Below are positions 14,166 to 22,669 of a stretch of 32,651 bases of DNA, piece after piece. Positions within the stretch are counted from its first letter, which is position 1. Every line of letters starts with the position of its first letter. Where the stretch lies: NCBI GenBank assembly GCA_003818505.1, contig RPRI01000048.1, forward strand, positions 1-32,651, in the 5' to 3' direction. The stretch is from Desulfobacteraceae bacterium (GTDB taxonomy: Bacteria > Desulfobacterota > Desulfobacteria > Desulfobacterales > RPRI01). Both the position numbers and the translations under genes were made by a program. The notes beneath the pieces were generated by a model, which saw nothing but the letters and a program-made list of their open reading frames with translations, was not told the origin of the DNA and made no database searches.

Positions 14166-16190
14166 CTAACTCTGTAAAAGCTTAATCGCTTTCTGCACGA
14201 TATTATCGGCGGTGAAGCCATAATTTTTCATCAGCGTTCCGCCCGGAGCTGATGCTCCGAAACTGTCTATCCCTAACATCTCACCTTTTTCCCCTGCGTA
14301 CCGCTTCCAGCCTGTTGAAATTCCGGCTTCAACGGTTATGCGGTTTTTAATTCCGGCCGGGAGGACTTCTTCCCTGTATTCCTCCCGTGTTTTTTCGAAA
14401 AGCTCCTGGCTCGGCATGCTGACAACCCTGACTGAAACACCCTTTGCTGTAAGAGATTTAGCAGCTTCAAGGGCGATATGAACTTCCGAACCGGTTGCTA
14501 TTATTATCAGGGAAGGCTTTGAACCGGAATCGGAAATGATGTATGCGCCGTTTTCAAGAAGGCTTGCCGGATTCGATCCGGTTCTTTCGATTACCGGAAG
14601 GTTCTGGCGGCTCAGGATGAGAGCAATCGGCCCTTCCATACATTTTAAAGCAAAACGCCAGGCCTCTTTTGTTTCATTGGCATCGGCCGGCCTGATGACG
14701 GTTAAACCCGGGATGGCTCTTAGGCTGCAGACATGCTCCACCGGCTGATGGGTGGGTCCGTCTTCGCCAACCGCTATGCTGTCATGGGTGAATACGTATA
14801 TGACCGGAAGCTTCATGAGCGCGGCAAGGCGTATCGAGGGGCGCATGTAATCCGCAAAAACGAGGAAGGTTCCGCCGAAGGGTCGGACTCCCCTGTGAAG
14901 AGCCATCCCAGAGAGGATAGCGCCCATTGCGTGTTCTCTTACCCCGAAGCGTATGTTCCGGCCATGGTAACTGTCTTTTTGAAAATCGCATGAATTTTTT
15001 ATGATCGTGTTGTTCGAAGGTGCGAGATCCGCCGATCCGCCGATGAGGCTCGTTACTTTTCCGGCTAAGGCGTTAAGAATTTTTCCGGATGCCGATCTTG
15101 TCGCAACAGCTCCGTCTTTTACGGAAAAGTCAGGGAGTCCGCCGTCCCAGCCTTCGGGAAGCTTCCTGTTTATTGCATCCATAAGTCCAGCCGCAAGGTC
15201 CGGGAATTCTTTTTTGAATGATTTGAATCTCTTAAGCCATTTTGATTCTGCTTTATTGCCTGTTTCAATGCATTTGCGGCAGAAAAGAAGGGCACCATCG
15301 GGCACGCAGAACGCCGAATCGGCCGGGCATCCCAGGTTCTTCTTTGTAAGCCGGATCTCTTCTTCACCCAGTGGTGCGCCGTGCGCCTCAGCCGAATCCT
15401 GCTTGTTCGGGCTCCCGTATGCTATGTGAGTTTGCAGCATGATCAGGGAAGGTCTTTTCTTTTCAGCCTTTGCTTTTTTAAGGGCTTTCAGGATTGCATC
15501 AACACTGTTGCCGTCTTCAACTTTCTGAACATGCCAGTTATAAGATTTAAACCTTGCTGCGACATCTTCGGTAAATGTGATGCCGGTACCGCCTTCAATC
15601 GAAATTTTATTGTCGTCATAGATGCAGATTAGTTTTGAAAGGCCGAGGTGTCCTGCAAGGGATGCTGCTTCTGACGTGATCCCTTCCATCATGTCGCCGT
15701 CACCGCATATAACATATGTATAATGATCAATGATATCATTATGTTGTTTGTTATAACATGCGGCAAGATGTCTTTCGGCCATCGCCATTCCGACGCCGTT
15801 TGCGAATCCCTGGCCAAGAGGCCCTGTTGTTGTTTCAACTCCGGGGGTGTGCCTGTATTCCGGATGGCCGGGCGTTTTGCTGCCCCATTGTCTGAAATTT
15901 TTTATATCATCAAGCGACAGATCGTATCCGGTAAGGTAAAGCATGCTGTATAAAAGCATGGAGGCATGACCGCCTGACAGTATAAACCTGTCTCTGTTGA
16001 ACCAGCTGGGGTTTGAGGGGTTGTGCTTCAGGATGCGTGTCCATAGAGTGTACGCAGCAGGAGCAAGGCCCATGGGAGCGCCGGGATGCCCTGAGTTTGC
16101 CTTCTGGACTGCGTCCATGGAAAGCGAGCGAATCGTGTTTATGCAAAGAAGGTCCAAATCGTTGCTGGTTGGGGATGTTACGTCTGCCAT
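14166..16190 (-). CDS. tkt: Transketolase
   Basis: 674 residues, normal for bacterial transketolase. The TPP-binding features are [12 protein letters not shown] (H35), [16 protein letters not shown] and GDGDMMEG (163-170). The pyrimidine domain has [21 protein letters not shown] and the segment [19 protein letters not shown]. The C-terminal domain ends [20 protein letters not shown]. It transfers two-carbon ketol units between sugar phosphates in the non-oxidative pentose phosphate pathway. GGAG lies 8 bases before the ATG. It is followed by the inverted repeat and the Gdt1 gene on the same strand. Confidence 0.98.
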   Translation of the reverse strand: MADVTSPTSNDLDLLCINTIRSLSMDAVQKANSGHPGAPMGLAPAAYTLWTRILKHNPSNPSWFNRDRFILSGGHASMLLYSMLYLTGYDLSLDDIKNFRQWGSKTPGHPEYRHTPGVETTTGPLGQGFANGVGMAMAERHLAACYNKQHNDIIDHYTYVICGDGDMMEGITSEAASLAGHLGLSKLICIYDDNKISIEGGTGITFTEDVAARFKSYNWHVQKVEDGNSVDAILKALKKAKAEKKRPSLIMLQTHIAYGSPNKQDSAEAHGAPLGEEEIRLTKKNLGCPADSAFCVPDGALLFCRKCIETGNKAESKWLKRFKSFKKEFPDLAAGLMDAINRKLPEGWDGGLPDFSVKDGAVATRSASGKILNALAGKVTSLIGGSADLAPSNNTIIKNSCDFQKDSYHGRNIRFGVREHAMGAILSGMALHRGVRPFGGTFLVFADYMRPSIRLAALMKLPVIYVFTHDSIAVGEDGPTHQPVEHVCSLRAIPGLTVIRPADANETKEAWRFALKCMEGPIALILSRQNLPVIERTGSNPASLLENGAYIISDSGSKPSLIIIATGSEVHIALEAAKSLTAKGVSVRVVSMPSQELFEKTREEYREEVLPAGIKNRITVEAGISTGWKRYAGEKGEMLGIDSFGASAPGGTLMKNYGFTADNIVQKAIKLLQS

Positions 16191-16335
16191 CTGAATTTCT
16201 CCTGTTTATGATCGGGTTTTTCATATCGTTCGCACATAGTGCATCGATATTCGAAATTCGATATCCGATATTCAAACTGTGATTTGTTACACTTCTTTTA
16301 AATCAGATGCAATAATTTTGACAAGTTCGGAAAAA

Positions 16336-17205
16336 TCATAAAGCCCTCAGCCATTCGGGTTTTAAAGATACTTTGCCGGCAAGCGCCATGTCGATAAGTT
16401 TTATTGTTGCCTCTTTATCTTTCGGCAGCCTTGCCTTGATCGGAAGGTAGTTAGAGGCATGGTTTGCATGAAACTGGCCCTTTGTCAGGTTTGTGGCATT
16501 TATCATGGCCCGGAGTTCTTTTAACATTTCATCAGGTTCGATAAGGATAAATTTGCCTGCTTTGTAATCGTTATACAAAGGAGTGCCGGGTATAAGCATG
16601 AGGCTCAAGGCGCCGACATATTCCGGATCTATTGCAGAAAGAACTCTTCCTGTTTCCTCTGCGTGAATTGTTGAACGCTCTCTTCCTGCAATTCCCAGAA
16701 GAACAGTTATTGAAAGTTTTATTCCGGCTTCCCTTGCTTTTCTTCCCATCTCTATCATCTGTCCGGAAGAGGCCCCTTTATTTATGCTTTTCAGGGTTAC
16801 GTCATCGCCCGTTTCAAGCCCCATGTAGGCAATGCCTATTCCGTGCTCCTTTAATGCTTTCAGTTCATCGGGTGTCTTCAAATTAATACTTTTGGCGTTG
16901 GCATAGAGACCAACCCTTGTAACCCATGGGAGCTGTTTTTTAATTTCTGAAAGAATATTGATAAGCCTCTTCTGCGGGATTATGAGCGCATCTCCGTCGC
17001 ACAGAAAGACCCGGCGTTGTCGCCTGCAATAAGTTGCAGCAAACGCGATATCTTCCATTATGATTGAATCCGGTTTAATCCGGAAGCGCTCACCGGTGTA
17101 CGTACCGCAGAAGGTGCACTTGTTCCGCGAGCATCCGACTGTTATCTGAAGCAGGATGCTGTCGGCTTCGCTTGGAGGGCGTATTATGTTGCCTTCATAA
17201 TGCAT
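16336..17205 (-). CDS. Radical SAM protein (CX4CX2C type)
   Basis: 289 residues. The 4Fe-4S motif is VGCSRNKCTFCGTY with C25-x4-C30-x2-C33. The first spacing is one longer than the usual CX3CX2C, a variant known in a large group of uncharacterised COG1032-like enzymes. Other conserved elements are RVFLCDGDALI, the glycine-rich GIAYMGLETGDD (SAM binding) and LIPGTPLYNDY. The reaction is not known. Family members of this size are often annotated as Elp3/HemN-like Fe-S oxidoreductases without proven substrate. There is no obvious partner gene nearby. Confidence 0.88.
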   Translation of the reverse strand: MHYEGNIIRPPSEADSILLQITVGCSRNKCTFCGTYTGERFRIKPDSIIMEDIAFAATYCRRQRRVFLCDGDALIIPQKRLINILSEIKKQLPWVTRVGLYANAKSINLKTPDELKALKEHGIGIAYMGLETGDDVTLKSINKGASSGQMIEMGRKAREAGIKLSITVLLGIAGRERSTIHAEETGRVLSAIDPEYVGALSLMLIPGTPLYNDYKAGKFILIEPDEMLKELRAMINATNLTKGQFHANHASNYLPIKARLPKDKEATIKLIDMALAGKVSLKPEWLRAL

Positions 17206-17327
17206 ATTTTTTTATACCTTAAAATCAGGACAGGGTCAAACTTGATACCTTCGTAAAAATTCCTCATCCCTCTACGGACTGCAACGAACCATAAAAATGA
17301 CTTATTTTCTTAATAAGTCGTATTTGT

Positions 17328-17453
17328 GACGGCAAAGTAAAAAGCTCATTATGCAAGGCGCACGAATCTTAAGGAATGAAGCGTATATTGAAGTACGCTG
17401 CAATGACGAAAGATGAAGCGCAACACGGCAGAATGACTTTTTACAAAGCCGTC
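17328..17453. repeat. MITE-like repeat, family B, copy 2
   Basis: 126 bp, the reverse complement of 12346-12472 with few differences. Terminal repeats are GACGGCAAAGTAAAAAGCTC and its imperfect complement ending ACTTTTTACAAAGCCGTC. It overlaps the last codons and stop of the DUF554 gene. Confidence 0.87.
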
Positions 17454-18139
17454 AAAGCCTGCTTAAAAATATAATATAAAAGGGGTACAAATATGGCGGG
17501 AAGCATATTCCCGACTTTTAGCCTCTTTATTTCAAGCATGTTGATCCCTATGGCCGCAATAAGGAGACCGCCGGTTGAAGACATCTGGCTTATTACTTCC
17601 GGAACAAGGAACTGTTTTGCATATGAGGCGGTAAGGGTTATAGCCCCCTGATATAACAAAACGGAGGCCGCGGAAAAAAAGACTCCTACTCCGAGTGTTG
17701 ATGTCAGAATTATTGAACCTATTCCGTCCAGCATCGATTTTGCGAAGAGGGTCTGATGGTTTCCAGTGAGACCGCTTTCCAGTGAACCGACTATGGCCAT
17801 TGATCCAACACAGAAAAGAAGGCTGGACGTAACGAAGCCCTTTGATATTCCGTCTCCTGCTCTTGAAAACAGTTTCTGCAGGAAATTCCCGAGAGCTTCA
17901 ATCTTATCCTCTATCTTTAAAAATTCGCCTATAACGCTTCCTGTTGCAAGACTGATTATAACAAGCAGGATGTCGTCTGATTTCAAAGCGCCCTTAACAC
18001 CGATCAGTATTACTGCAAGAGCTATAGAATGCATGACCGTTTCGTTATATTTCTGCGGGATTCCTCCCTTTAACAGGATGCCTGCAAGACATCCCGCAAG
18101 AATTGCAATTGTGTTCACAATAGTGCCGAGCAAAATCAA
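17441..18139 (-). CDS. DUF554 family membrane protein
   Basis: 232 residues with about six hydrophobic helices. The N terminus (GTIVNTIAILAGCLAGILLK) and FVTSSLLFCVGSMAIVGSLE are standard DUF554 (YdfK/YqgA-like) signatures. LDGIGSIILTSTLGVGVFFS follows. It is an inner-membrane protein of unknown function, possibly a transporter. The start is TTG at 18139 with AAAGGGAG just upstream. The final residues LTAL and the stop codon are encoded by the end of a family B repeat, so the natural C terminus has been replaced or trimmed; the family core seems complete. Confidence 0.88.
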   Translation of the reverse strand: MILLGTIVNTIAILAGCLAGILLKGGIPQKYNETVMHSIALAVILIGVKGALKSDDILLVIISLATGSVIGEFLKIEDKIEALGNFLQKLFSRAGDGISKGFVTSSLLFCVGSMAIVGSLESGLTGNHQTLFAKSMLDGIGSIILTSTLGVGVFFSAASVLLYQGAITLTASYAKQFLVPEVISQMSSTGGLLIAAIGINMLEIKRLKVGNMLPAIFVPLLYYIFKQALTAL

Positions 18140-18219
18140 AGCTCCCTTTAAATTTATTTTATATGAGAATACAGGAGTCAGAATTCAGAATACAGAATAA
18201 TTTCTATCATTTTACTGGA

Positions 18220-18280
18220 ATCCCTGAACCTTTGACCCCTTGAATCCTTGTTGGATCACCAACTCTTTTGGAGGTGATCC
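18220..18280. repeat. Dispersed repeat, family C, copy 2
   Basis: Inverted copy of 11434-11482. It has a hairpin with arms GGATCACC and GGTGATCC (18253-18280), preceded by the complement of the GGGTTCAAGG motif (CCCCTTGAATCCTTG). It lies between the DUF554 and hydrolase genes. Confidence 0.7.
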
Positions 18281-18390
18281 TTATTTCATAATTACAAGGC
18301 TTCGCTTAATAGATGAATTGAGAGGATTCGGCAACAAAAAAAACAGGTTCTTGTTTTAACGTTAACGGTTGGATAATGTCTGACGGAAAC

Positions 18391-18993
18391 CTATATATGC
18401 TGAGATAAAATCTCCTCCAGCTTTTTCAGATATCCCGTATAAAAATGATCGGCGCCCTCTATCACTTCAAGCGCAGCTTCCGGATTCCATTGCAAAAGAT
18501 TATTTTTGACAGAAGCTGCAGGCGCGATTTCGTCGCGGCTCCCGGTTATTATGAGTTTTAAGCAGGTTAAAGGCGAAAGGAAGCCGAACTCCATAAAGGC
18601 AACCGGTGGGGAAACCATTATCATTTTCTGAACCGCGTGGCAGTGTTTTACAACTCCGGTATTAACAAAGGTTCCAAAAGAATAGCCGGCCAGGTCAATC
18701 TTTTTTATTCCAAGATCATTCATGTATGATACGGCTGAAAGCACATCCTCCTGTTCGCCGATCCCATTTTCATATTTTCCGCCGCTCTCTCCGACCCCCC
18801 TGAAATTTATCCTTAAAGTTGAATATCCTATATTCCTGTAAGAGTTTGAAATTGCCTTTACTACGGGATTAAACATATTACCACCATAGAGCGGATGAGG
18901 GTGGGTCAAGACGACACCCCTGTAGCCCGGCACTCTTTCAAGGAGTCCCTCTATGATAATAGGCCCTGAATTTAACGATATTAATTTTTCCAT
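18391..18993 (-). CDS. Alpha/beta hydrolase (COG2945-like)
   Basis: 200 residues from the ATG at 18993, which has AAGAGGCGGA upstream and matches the usual length of this family. The fold markers are THPHPLYGGNMFNPVV, the oxyanion region INFRGVGESGG, the nucleophile elbow GYSFG, the acid in ITGSRDEIAP and the histidine in GADHFYTG. That is a complete Ser-Asp-His triad. The family comprises small cytoplasmic esterase-like hydrolases of mostly unknown substrate. An in-frame extension upstream to 19140 runs into a family B repeat end and is not included. Confidence 0.88.
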   Translation of the reverse strand: MEKLISLNSGPIIIEGLLERVPGYRGVVLTHPHPLYGGNMFNPVVKAISNSYRNIGYSTLRINFRGVGESGGKYENGIGEQEDVLSAVSYMNDLGIKKIDLAGYSFGTFVNTGVVKHCHAVQKMIMVSPPVAFMEFGFLSPLTCLKLIITGSRDEIAPAASVKNNLLQWNPEAALEVIEGADHFYTGYLKKLEEILSQHI

Positions 18994-19112
18994 TCCGCCT
19001 CTTGTATCCCGTATATCGTGGCACGTTGAACATGAATTATTTAAATCGCTCGGTTTGTGCTGAATGAATATTCTTGTATCAGGCAGATAATCAAATGCCA
19101 AGTTGATTAATT

Positions 19113-19134
19113 GACGGTTTTGTAAAAAGCCATT
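19113..19134. repeat. Solo terminal repeat of family B
   Basis: GACGGTTTTGTAAAAAGCCA plus TT matches the family B end (GACGGCTTTGTAAAAAGTC) with two or three changes. No second end is found nearby, so it is a remnant or solo end. Confidence 0.6.
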
Positions 19135-19266
19135 AAACATACCTTTTTAATCGCGGATATAGACTAAAAGCAGGCGGTTGTGATATTAAGTCATGTATCA
19201 TGCCGGGATAATAGAGACGGGATGAAAACGGAAGGGAAAGAGAAGAGGCAGGAGAAAGGTTAAAAA

Positions 19267-20184
19267 ATGCATCTGTTTGCTGCTATTCCCAAAAGTATTA
19301 TTGGTTTTGTGGGTAAAACTCTTGGGATGCTTATATATTATCTCGATATACCCCACCGACGGATTGTCAAAAGAAACTTGAAATTTGCCTTTCCCGAATG
19401 GAATGATAAGAAAATCGCAATAATTGCCGGACGGGTTTTTCAGAATTTAGGTCTTACAATCCTTGAAATAATTCAGTTGGCATTATTTTCTAAAGAAGAT
19501 TTTCTCCGGAATATCAGAATAAGGGGAGAAGATCATCTGCTTAATGCCATTGAGGGCGGAAAAGGTATTATAATAATTTCAGCTCATTTAGGAAACTGGG
19601 AGGCGGCATCTTTGTTTTCTCCGTGTTATTTCGGATATCCCATAACGGTTGTTGCAAGAAGGATAGAATCAGGGATTATAAACAGTTGGATATTGAAGCT
19701 GAGGACCCGTTTCGGAAATTCGATAATTGATAAGGAAGGGGCTCTGCCTGAAATGATGCAAACTCTTCGAAGTGGAAAAATCCTTGCCCTGCTGATTGAT
19801 CAGGGAACAAAAAAATCGGAAGGAGTGGAACTTGCTTTTTTCGGCAAAAAAGTTACTGTTACACCGGCTGCAGCAATGCTTGCCTTGAGATGTAAAAGCC
19901 CCGTTATTCCTGTTTTCTGTGTCAGGGGGGAAGACCAGAAACTTACAATTATTATAGAACCCCCTGTTCAATTAGTGAGGACAAATGATTTGCGGGATGA
20001 TTTGAAGACCAACACTCAAATCATGACCGATGTCATCGAAAAAGCCGTGCGAAAATATCCGGATCAGTGGCTCTGGCTTCACAAGAGATGGAAAAGATTC
20101 TATCCAGAGCTGTATCCGGAATATATTGCAAGACGAAAACGCAGAAGAGCAAAAAAGATAAAGAAAATGCTGTCTGAAAAATGA
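19267..20184 (+). CDS. Lipid A biosynthesis acyltransferase (LpxL/HtrB family)
   Basis: 305 residues. An N-terminal hydrophobic segment is followed by the catalytic H-x4-E motif SAHLGNWE (H107, E112), then VARRIESGIINSWILKLRTR, LLIDQGTKKSEG and FFGKKVTVTPAAAMLAL, all conserved in the family. The C terminus has QWLWLHKRWKRF and a strongly basic tail. The enzyme transfers secondary fatty acyl chains to Kdo2-lipid A at the inner membrane, so the organism makes LPS. GGAGAAAGG precedes the ATG. It heads an envelope-glycolipid group that continues to 26120. Confidence 0.94.
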   Translation: MHLFAAIPKSIIGFVGKTLGMLIYYLDIPHRRIVKRNLKFAFPEWNDKKIAIIAGRVFQNLGLTILEIIQLALFSKEDFLRNIRIRGEDHLLNAIEGGKGIIIISAHLGNWEAASLFSPCYFGYPITVVARRIESGIINSWILKLRTRFGNSIIDKEGALPEMMQTLRSGKILALLIDQGTKKSEGVELAFFGKKVTVTPAAAMLALRCKSPVIPVFCVRGEDQKLTIIIEPPVQLVRTNDLRDDLKTNTQIMTDVIEKAVRKYPDQWLWLHKRWKRFYPELYPEYIARRKRRRAKKIKKMLSEK

Positions 20185-20194
20185 GAATTTTTAA

Positions 20195-20848
20195 TCAGGA
20201 AAGAATCGAGCTAATTTTTTCCTTTAATTTCTTTAAGTTGTATCGTTGGAAGTTGCACATTTTTATATATTCCATTATAAATATTTCTTTTTGTTGTTTC
20301 AGCGAATTCCTGTCTGTTTCATATCTTGTCATGTGATGAAAATTCCTGATTCGTTTTCCGATATTCAGGGAAGGAGTTGAGATCTTCATATCGGCGATAT
20401 CGATTAATCCAAAGCTGTTGTCTGGAGTAATTAAAATGTTGCCAAAATGAATGGACCTGAAATATACACCTTCATTGTGTAGTCTGGCGATAAACGTCGC
20501 AAGTTTTTGGGTAATATTACAGTTCAGCGAGTAATGCATGATATGATTGCGAAGCGTTTCGCCTTCAAGTTCCATGTAATGTACCGCTGTCCTTTTTATA
20601 GCTGGAATTTTATAGGAATCGATGATTGTTACCGTGCTGATTCCCATACCTTTTAATTTTGCCGCATTTTTTACGAATCGTATTGCATAGGGGTAAAAAA
20701 GAGCTGATGAGATTATTCTTTTTGTACGGAACAGCTTGGTAATAGAGCCGTCTTTAAGACGCAGTACTTTTTCTCCGAAACTGTCCGAAGCAAGTATTTC
20801 AGCGCCATCACGTAGGGCGAGATATTTTTCATATGATAGATTTTTCAA
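20195..20848 (-). CDS. WaaP/InaA-like LPS-modifying kinase homologue
   Basis: 217 residues with a small eukaryotic-kinase-like fold. A conserved H124 in ARLHNEGVYF is followed by RSIHFGNILI (131-140) and the metal-binding-type IDIADM (149-154). In canonical kinases the catalytic aspartate lies in H-x-D; here the sequence is FRSIHFGN, a variant I associate with InaA/toluene-tolerance-type members. It may phosphorylate LPS core sugars or be catalytically altered. The start is TTG at 20848, without a clear Shine-Dalgarno. It is convergent with the acyltransferase gene and divergent from the glycosyltransferase. Confidence 0.75.
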   Translation of the reverse strand: MKNLSYEKYLALRDGAEILASDSFGEKVLRLKDGSITKLFRTKRIISSALFYPYAIRFVKNAAKLKGMGISTVTIIDSYKIPAIKRTAVHYMELEGETLRNHIMHYSLNCNITQKLATFIARLHNEGVYFRSIHFGNILITPDNSFGLIDIADMKISTPSLNIGKRIRNFHHMTRYETDRNSLKQQKEIFIMEYIKMCNFQRYNLKKLKEKISSILS

Positions 20849-21067
20849 TTGGCAAATACCCGTGCAATATTATGGTTATTTTGAACGATGCCTTGCCGGA
20901 TAACCGGGATGAATATATGAGAGCGTCATTTATGTCAATGACAGGAATAAAATGCTTTAAACATTGTCCATCTGGAAACAAATTATGGAAACTAAATAAG
21001 ATTTTTGACGGTAATATATTCCTGTGCTAATCATAGCTTATATTAATACATGTCGGAGGTTATAAAC

Positions 21068-22648
21068 TTGTTTGAAAAAGTTTCAAAATGGTCCGAAAGC
21101 AAAAATGGACTTTTATATATAATATGTATTTCTTTGACGCTTAAAGCGTTTCTTTTAGTGTCGTTTAGCGTGGTAAATAAAGATGGGTTGCTTTATATTG
21201 CTGCCGCAAAAAAATTTGCAGAGGGATATTTTAGCGAAGGTATTTCAATATATCAGATGCCGCTTTATCCCTTGTTAATAGCAATTGTTCATTTTCTGCT
21301 TCCGGACTGGGTGACAGCCGGAAGGATAATATCAATTGTATTTGTAGTTTTTACTCTTATTCCCCTTTATTTTATTACAAATGAACTTTTTGAGCGGAAG
21401 GCGGCTTTCTGGGCATGCCTTGCTTTTGCCGTAGCTCCTGTTCCAAACGGCTGGGCAGACAGCGTGATTCGGGATCCTGGCTATATATTCTGCATGGCAT
21501 GGGCTGTTTTTTTTGCCCTGCGGTCCATTCAATCGCAAAGGATAATTTTTTTTGCTGCTGCAGCGCTTTTTTCCTGGATTTCAATATTATTCAGACTCGA
21601 AGGAATAATATTCATATTGTTTTTCTCATTATGCTTTGTTGCCCTCTGTTTAAAGAGGGAAAATGATAAAGTCCGTTTGTTGAAAGGATTTTTAGTATGG
21701 ATTTTATTCCCACTGGTGTTTTCCACAGTTTTTATAGTTGCTTTAGGATATGATGGTATTATTTATCTCAACAGAAGCAGCGATATACTTACACAGGTGC
21801 AAAAATTATTTACTCTTGGATTCCTTGATAATTATTATCATATTTTAGAACAGCTTATTAACCTTGAAAAATATTCACTGCATCCTGGGGGACAGCAGAA
21901 TTTTGCAGAGACAGCAAGACACTATATTCCGATAATCTACCTCTTTGGGCTCCTTGAGACTTTTATTGTTGTTCTTTTCCCGCTATTTGTAGTCCCGCTT
22001 TTTTTTAGCTTTAAGGATACAATGCAGAAAAACCGTATTTTTATTTTAAGTATTTATTTTGTATTTATGCTTATGGCATATTACTTCCTGATAAATATGG
22101 ATTTTATACAAAAAAGATTTCTTTCATTTCCGACATTGTTGCTCTATCCATGGATTGGAGCTGGCATGCAGAGGTTTTTTGAATATTTATCCGGAAGATT
22201 TTCTAAAAAAGTATTTGCGGCCGTTTTCATTCTTTTTTTTATTTTGCCGGTGTACCAGTGCTTTGAACATGAATGGAAAGAAGACAGAAGTCTAATGGCG
22301 GCAGGAAAATGGATAGCAGAGCAGCATAAGTCGGACCGGCTTAAAATAATTACTCTGGATGCACGGTTTCTCTATTATGCCGGCCGAGACTTCTGGGTTG
22401 GAAAATATTTTTCAAAAGGCGGTGGCGATTTGGTTGTACATGAGAGTGAAATTGCAAACATTTACAACATAGAACAGATTGCCCTGAACCGGAAAATAGA
22501 TCTTATATTATTAAAGATTTCAGCAAAAAAAGAACCGCCCGGGTTCAGATATTTCAAAATAATAAAGGAATTTGAGGGTGGAAAAAATGTTTCCTATATC
22601 TATTCTTCTCCTTTAGCGGCGGCAATAATAAATGGTAGTAACAGTTGA
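21068..22648 (+). CDS. Integral-membrane glycosyltransferase, GT39/ArnT-like
   Basis: About 526 residues from TTG 21068, chosen because GGAGG lies 9 bases upstream; an in-frame ATG at 21050 has none. About ten membrane helices are predicted. The first periplasmic loop has NKDGLLYIAAAKKFAEG and YQMPLYPLLIA, like the acidic catalytic loop of GT-C enzymes (D-x-x-x-Y, MPLYP). A soluble C-terminal part includes AAGKWIAEQHK and ARFLYYAGRDF. GT-C proteins transfer sugars from polyprenyl-phosphate donors in the periplasm, for example to lipid A or core. The substrate is unknown. The two-kinase gene follows 21 bases later. Confidence 0.85.
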   Translation: MFEKVSKWSESKNGLLYIICISLTLKAFLLVSFSVVNKDGLLYIAAAKKFAEGYFSEGISIYQMPLYPLLIAIVHFLLPDWVTAGRIISIVFVVFTLIPLYFITNELFERKAAFWACLAFAVAPVPNGWADSVIRDPGYIFCMAWAVFFALRSIQSQRIIFFAAAALFSWISILFRLEGIIFILFFSLCFVALCLKRENDKVRLLKGFLVWILFPLVFSTVFIVALGYDGIIYLNRSSDILTQVQKLFTLGFLDNYYHILEQLINLEKYSLHPGGQQNFAETARHYIPIIYLFGLLETFIVVLFPLFVVPLFFSFKDTMQKNRIFILSIYFVFMLMAYYFLINMDFIQKRFLSFPTLLLYPWIGAGMQRFFEYLSGRFSKKVFAAVFILFFILPVYQCFEHEWKEDRSLMAAGKWIAEQHKSDRLKIITLDARFLYYAGRDFWVGKYFSKGGGDLVVHESEIANIYNIEQIALNRKIDLILLKISAKKEPPGFRYFKIIKEFEGGKNVSYIYSSPLAAAIINGSNS

Positions 22649-22669
22649 TGGCATCGGTACTGATCTACA

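Noticed and set aside
15001-15429. 142-codon plus-strand frame
   Set aside because: Antisense to the conserved transketolase gene; no domain features of its own.
18994-19140. In-frame N-terminal extension of the hydrolase with a CSTCH (c-type heme-like) motif
   Set aside because: The extension begins in a family B repeat end, has no signal peptide, and the ATG at 18993 has a good ribosome binding site and matches family length. The CxxCH is probably chance or a remnant.
20833-21030. 65-codon plus-strand frame between the kinase and glycosyltransferase genes
   Set aside because: It overlaps the start of the minus-strand kinase gene, has no recognisable motif and no clear ribosome binding site.
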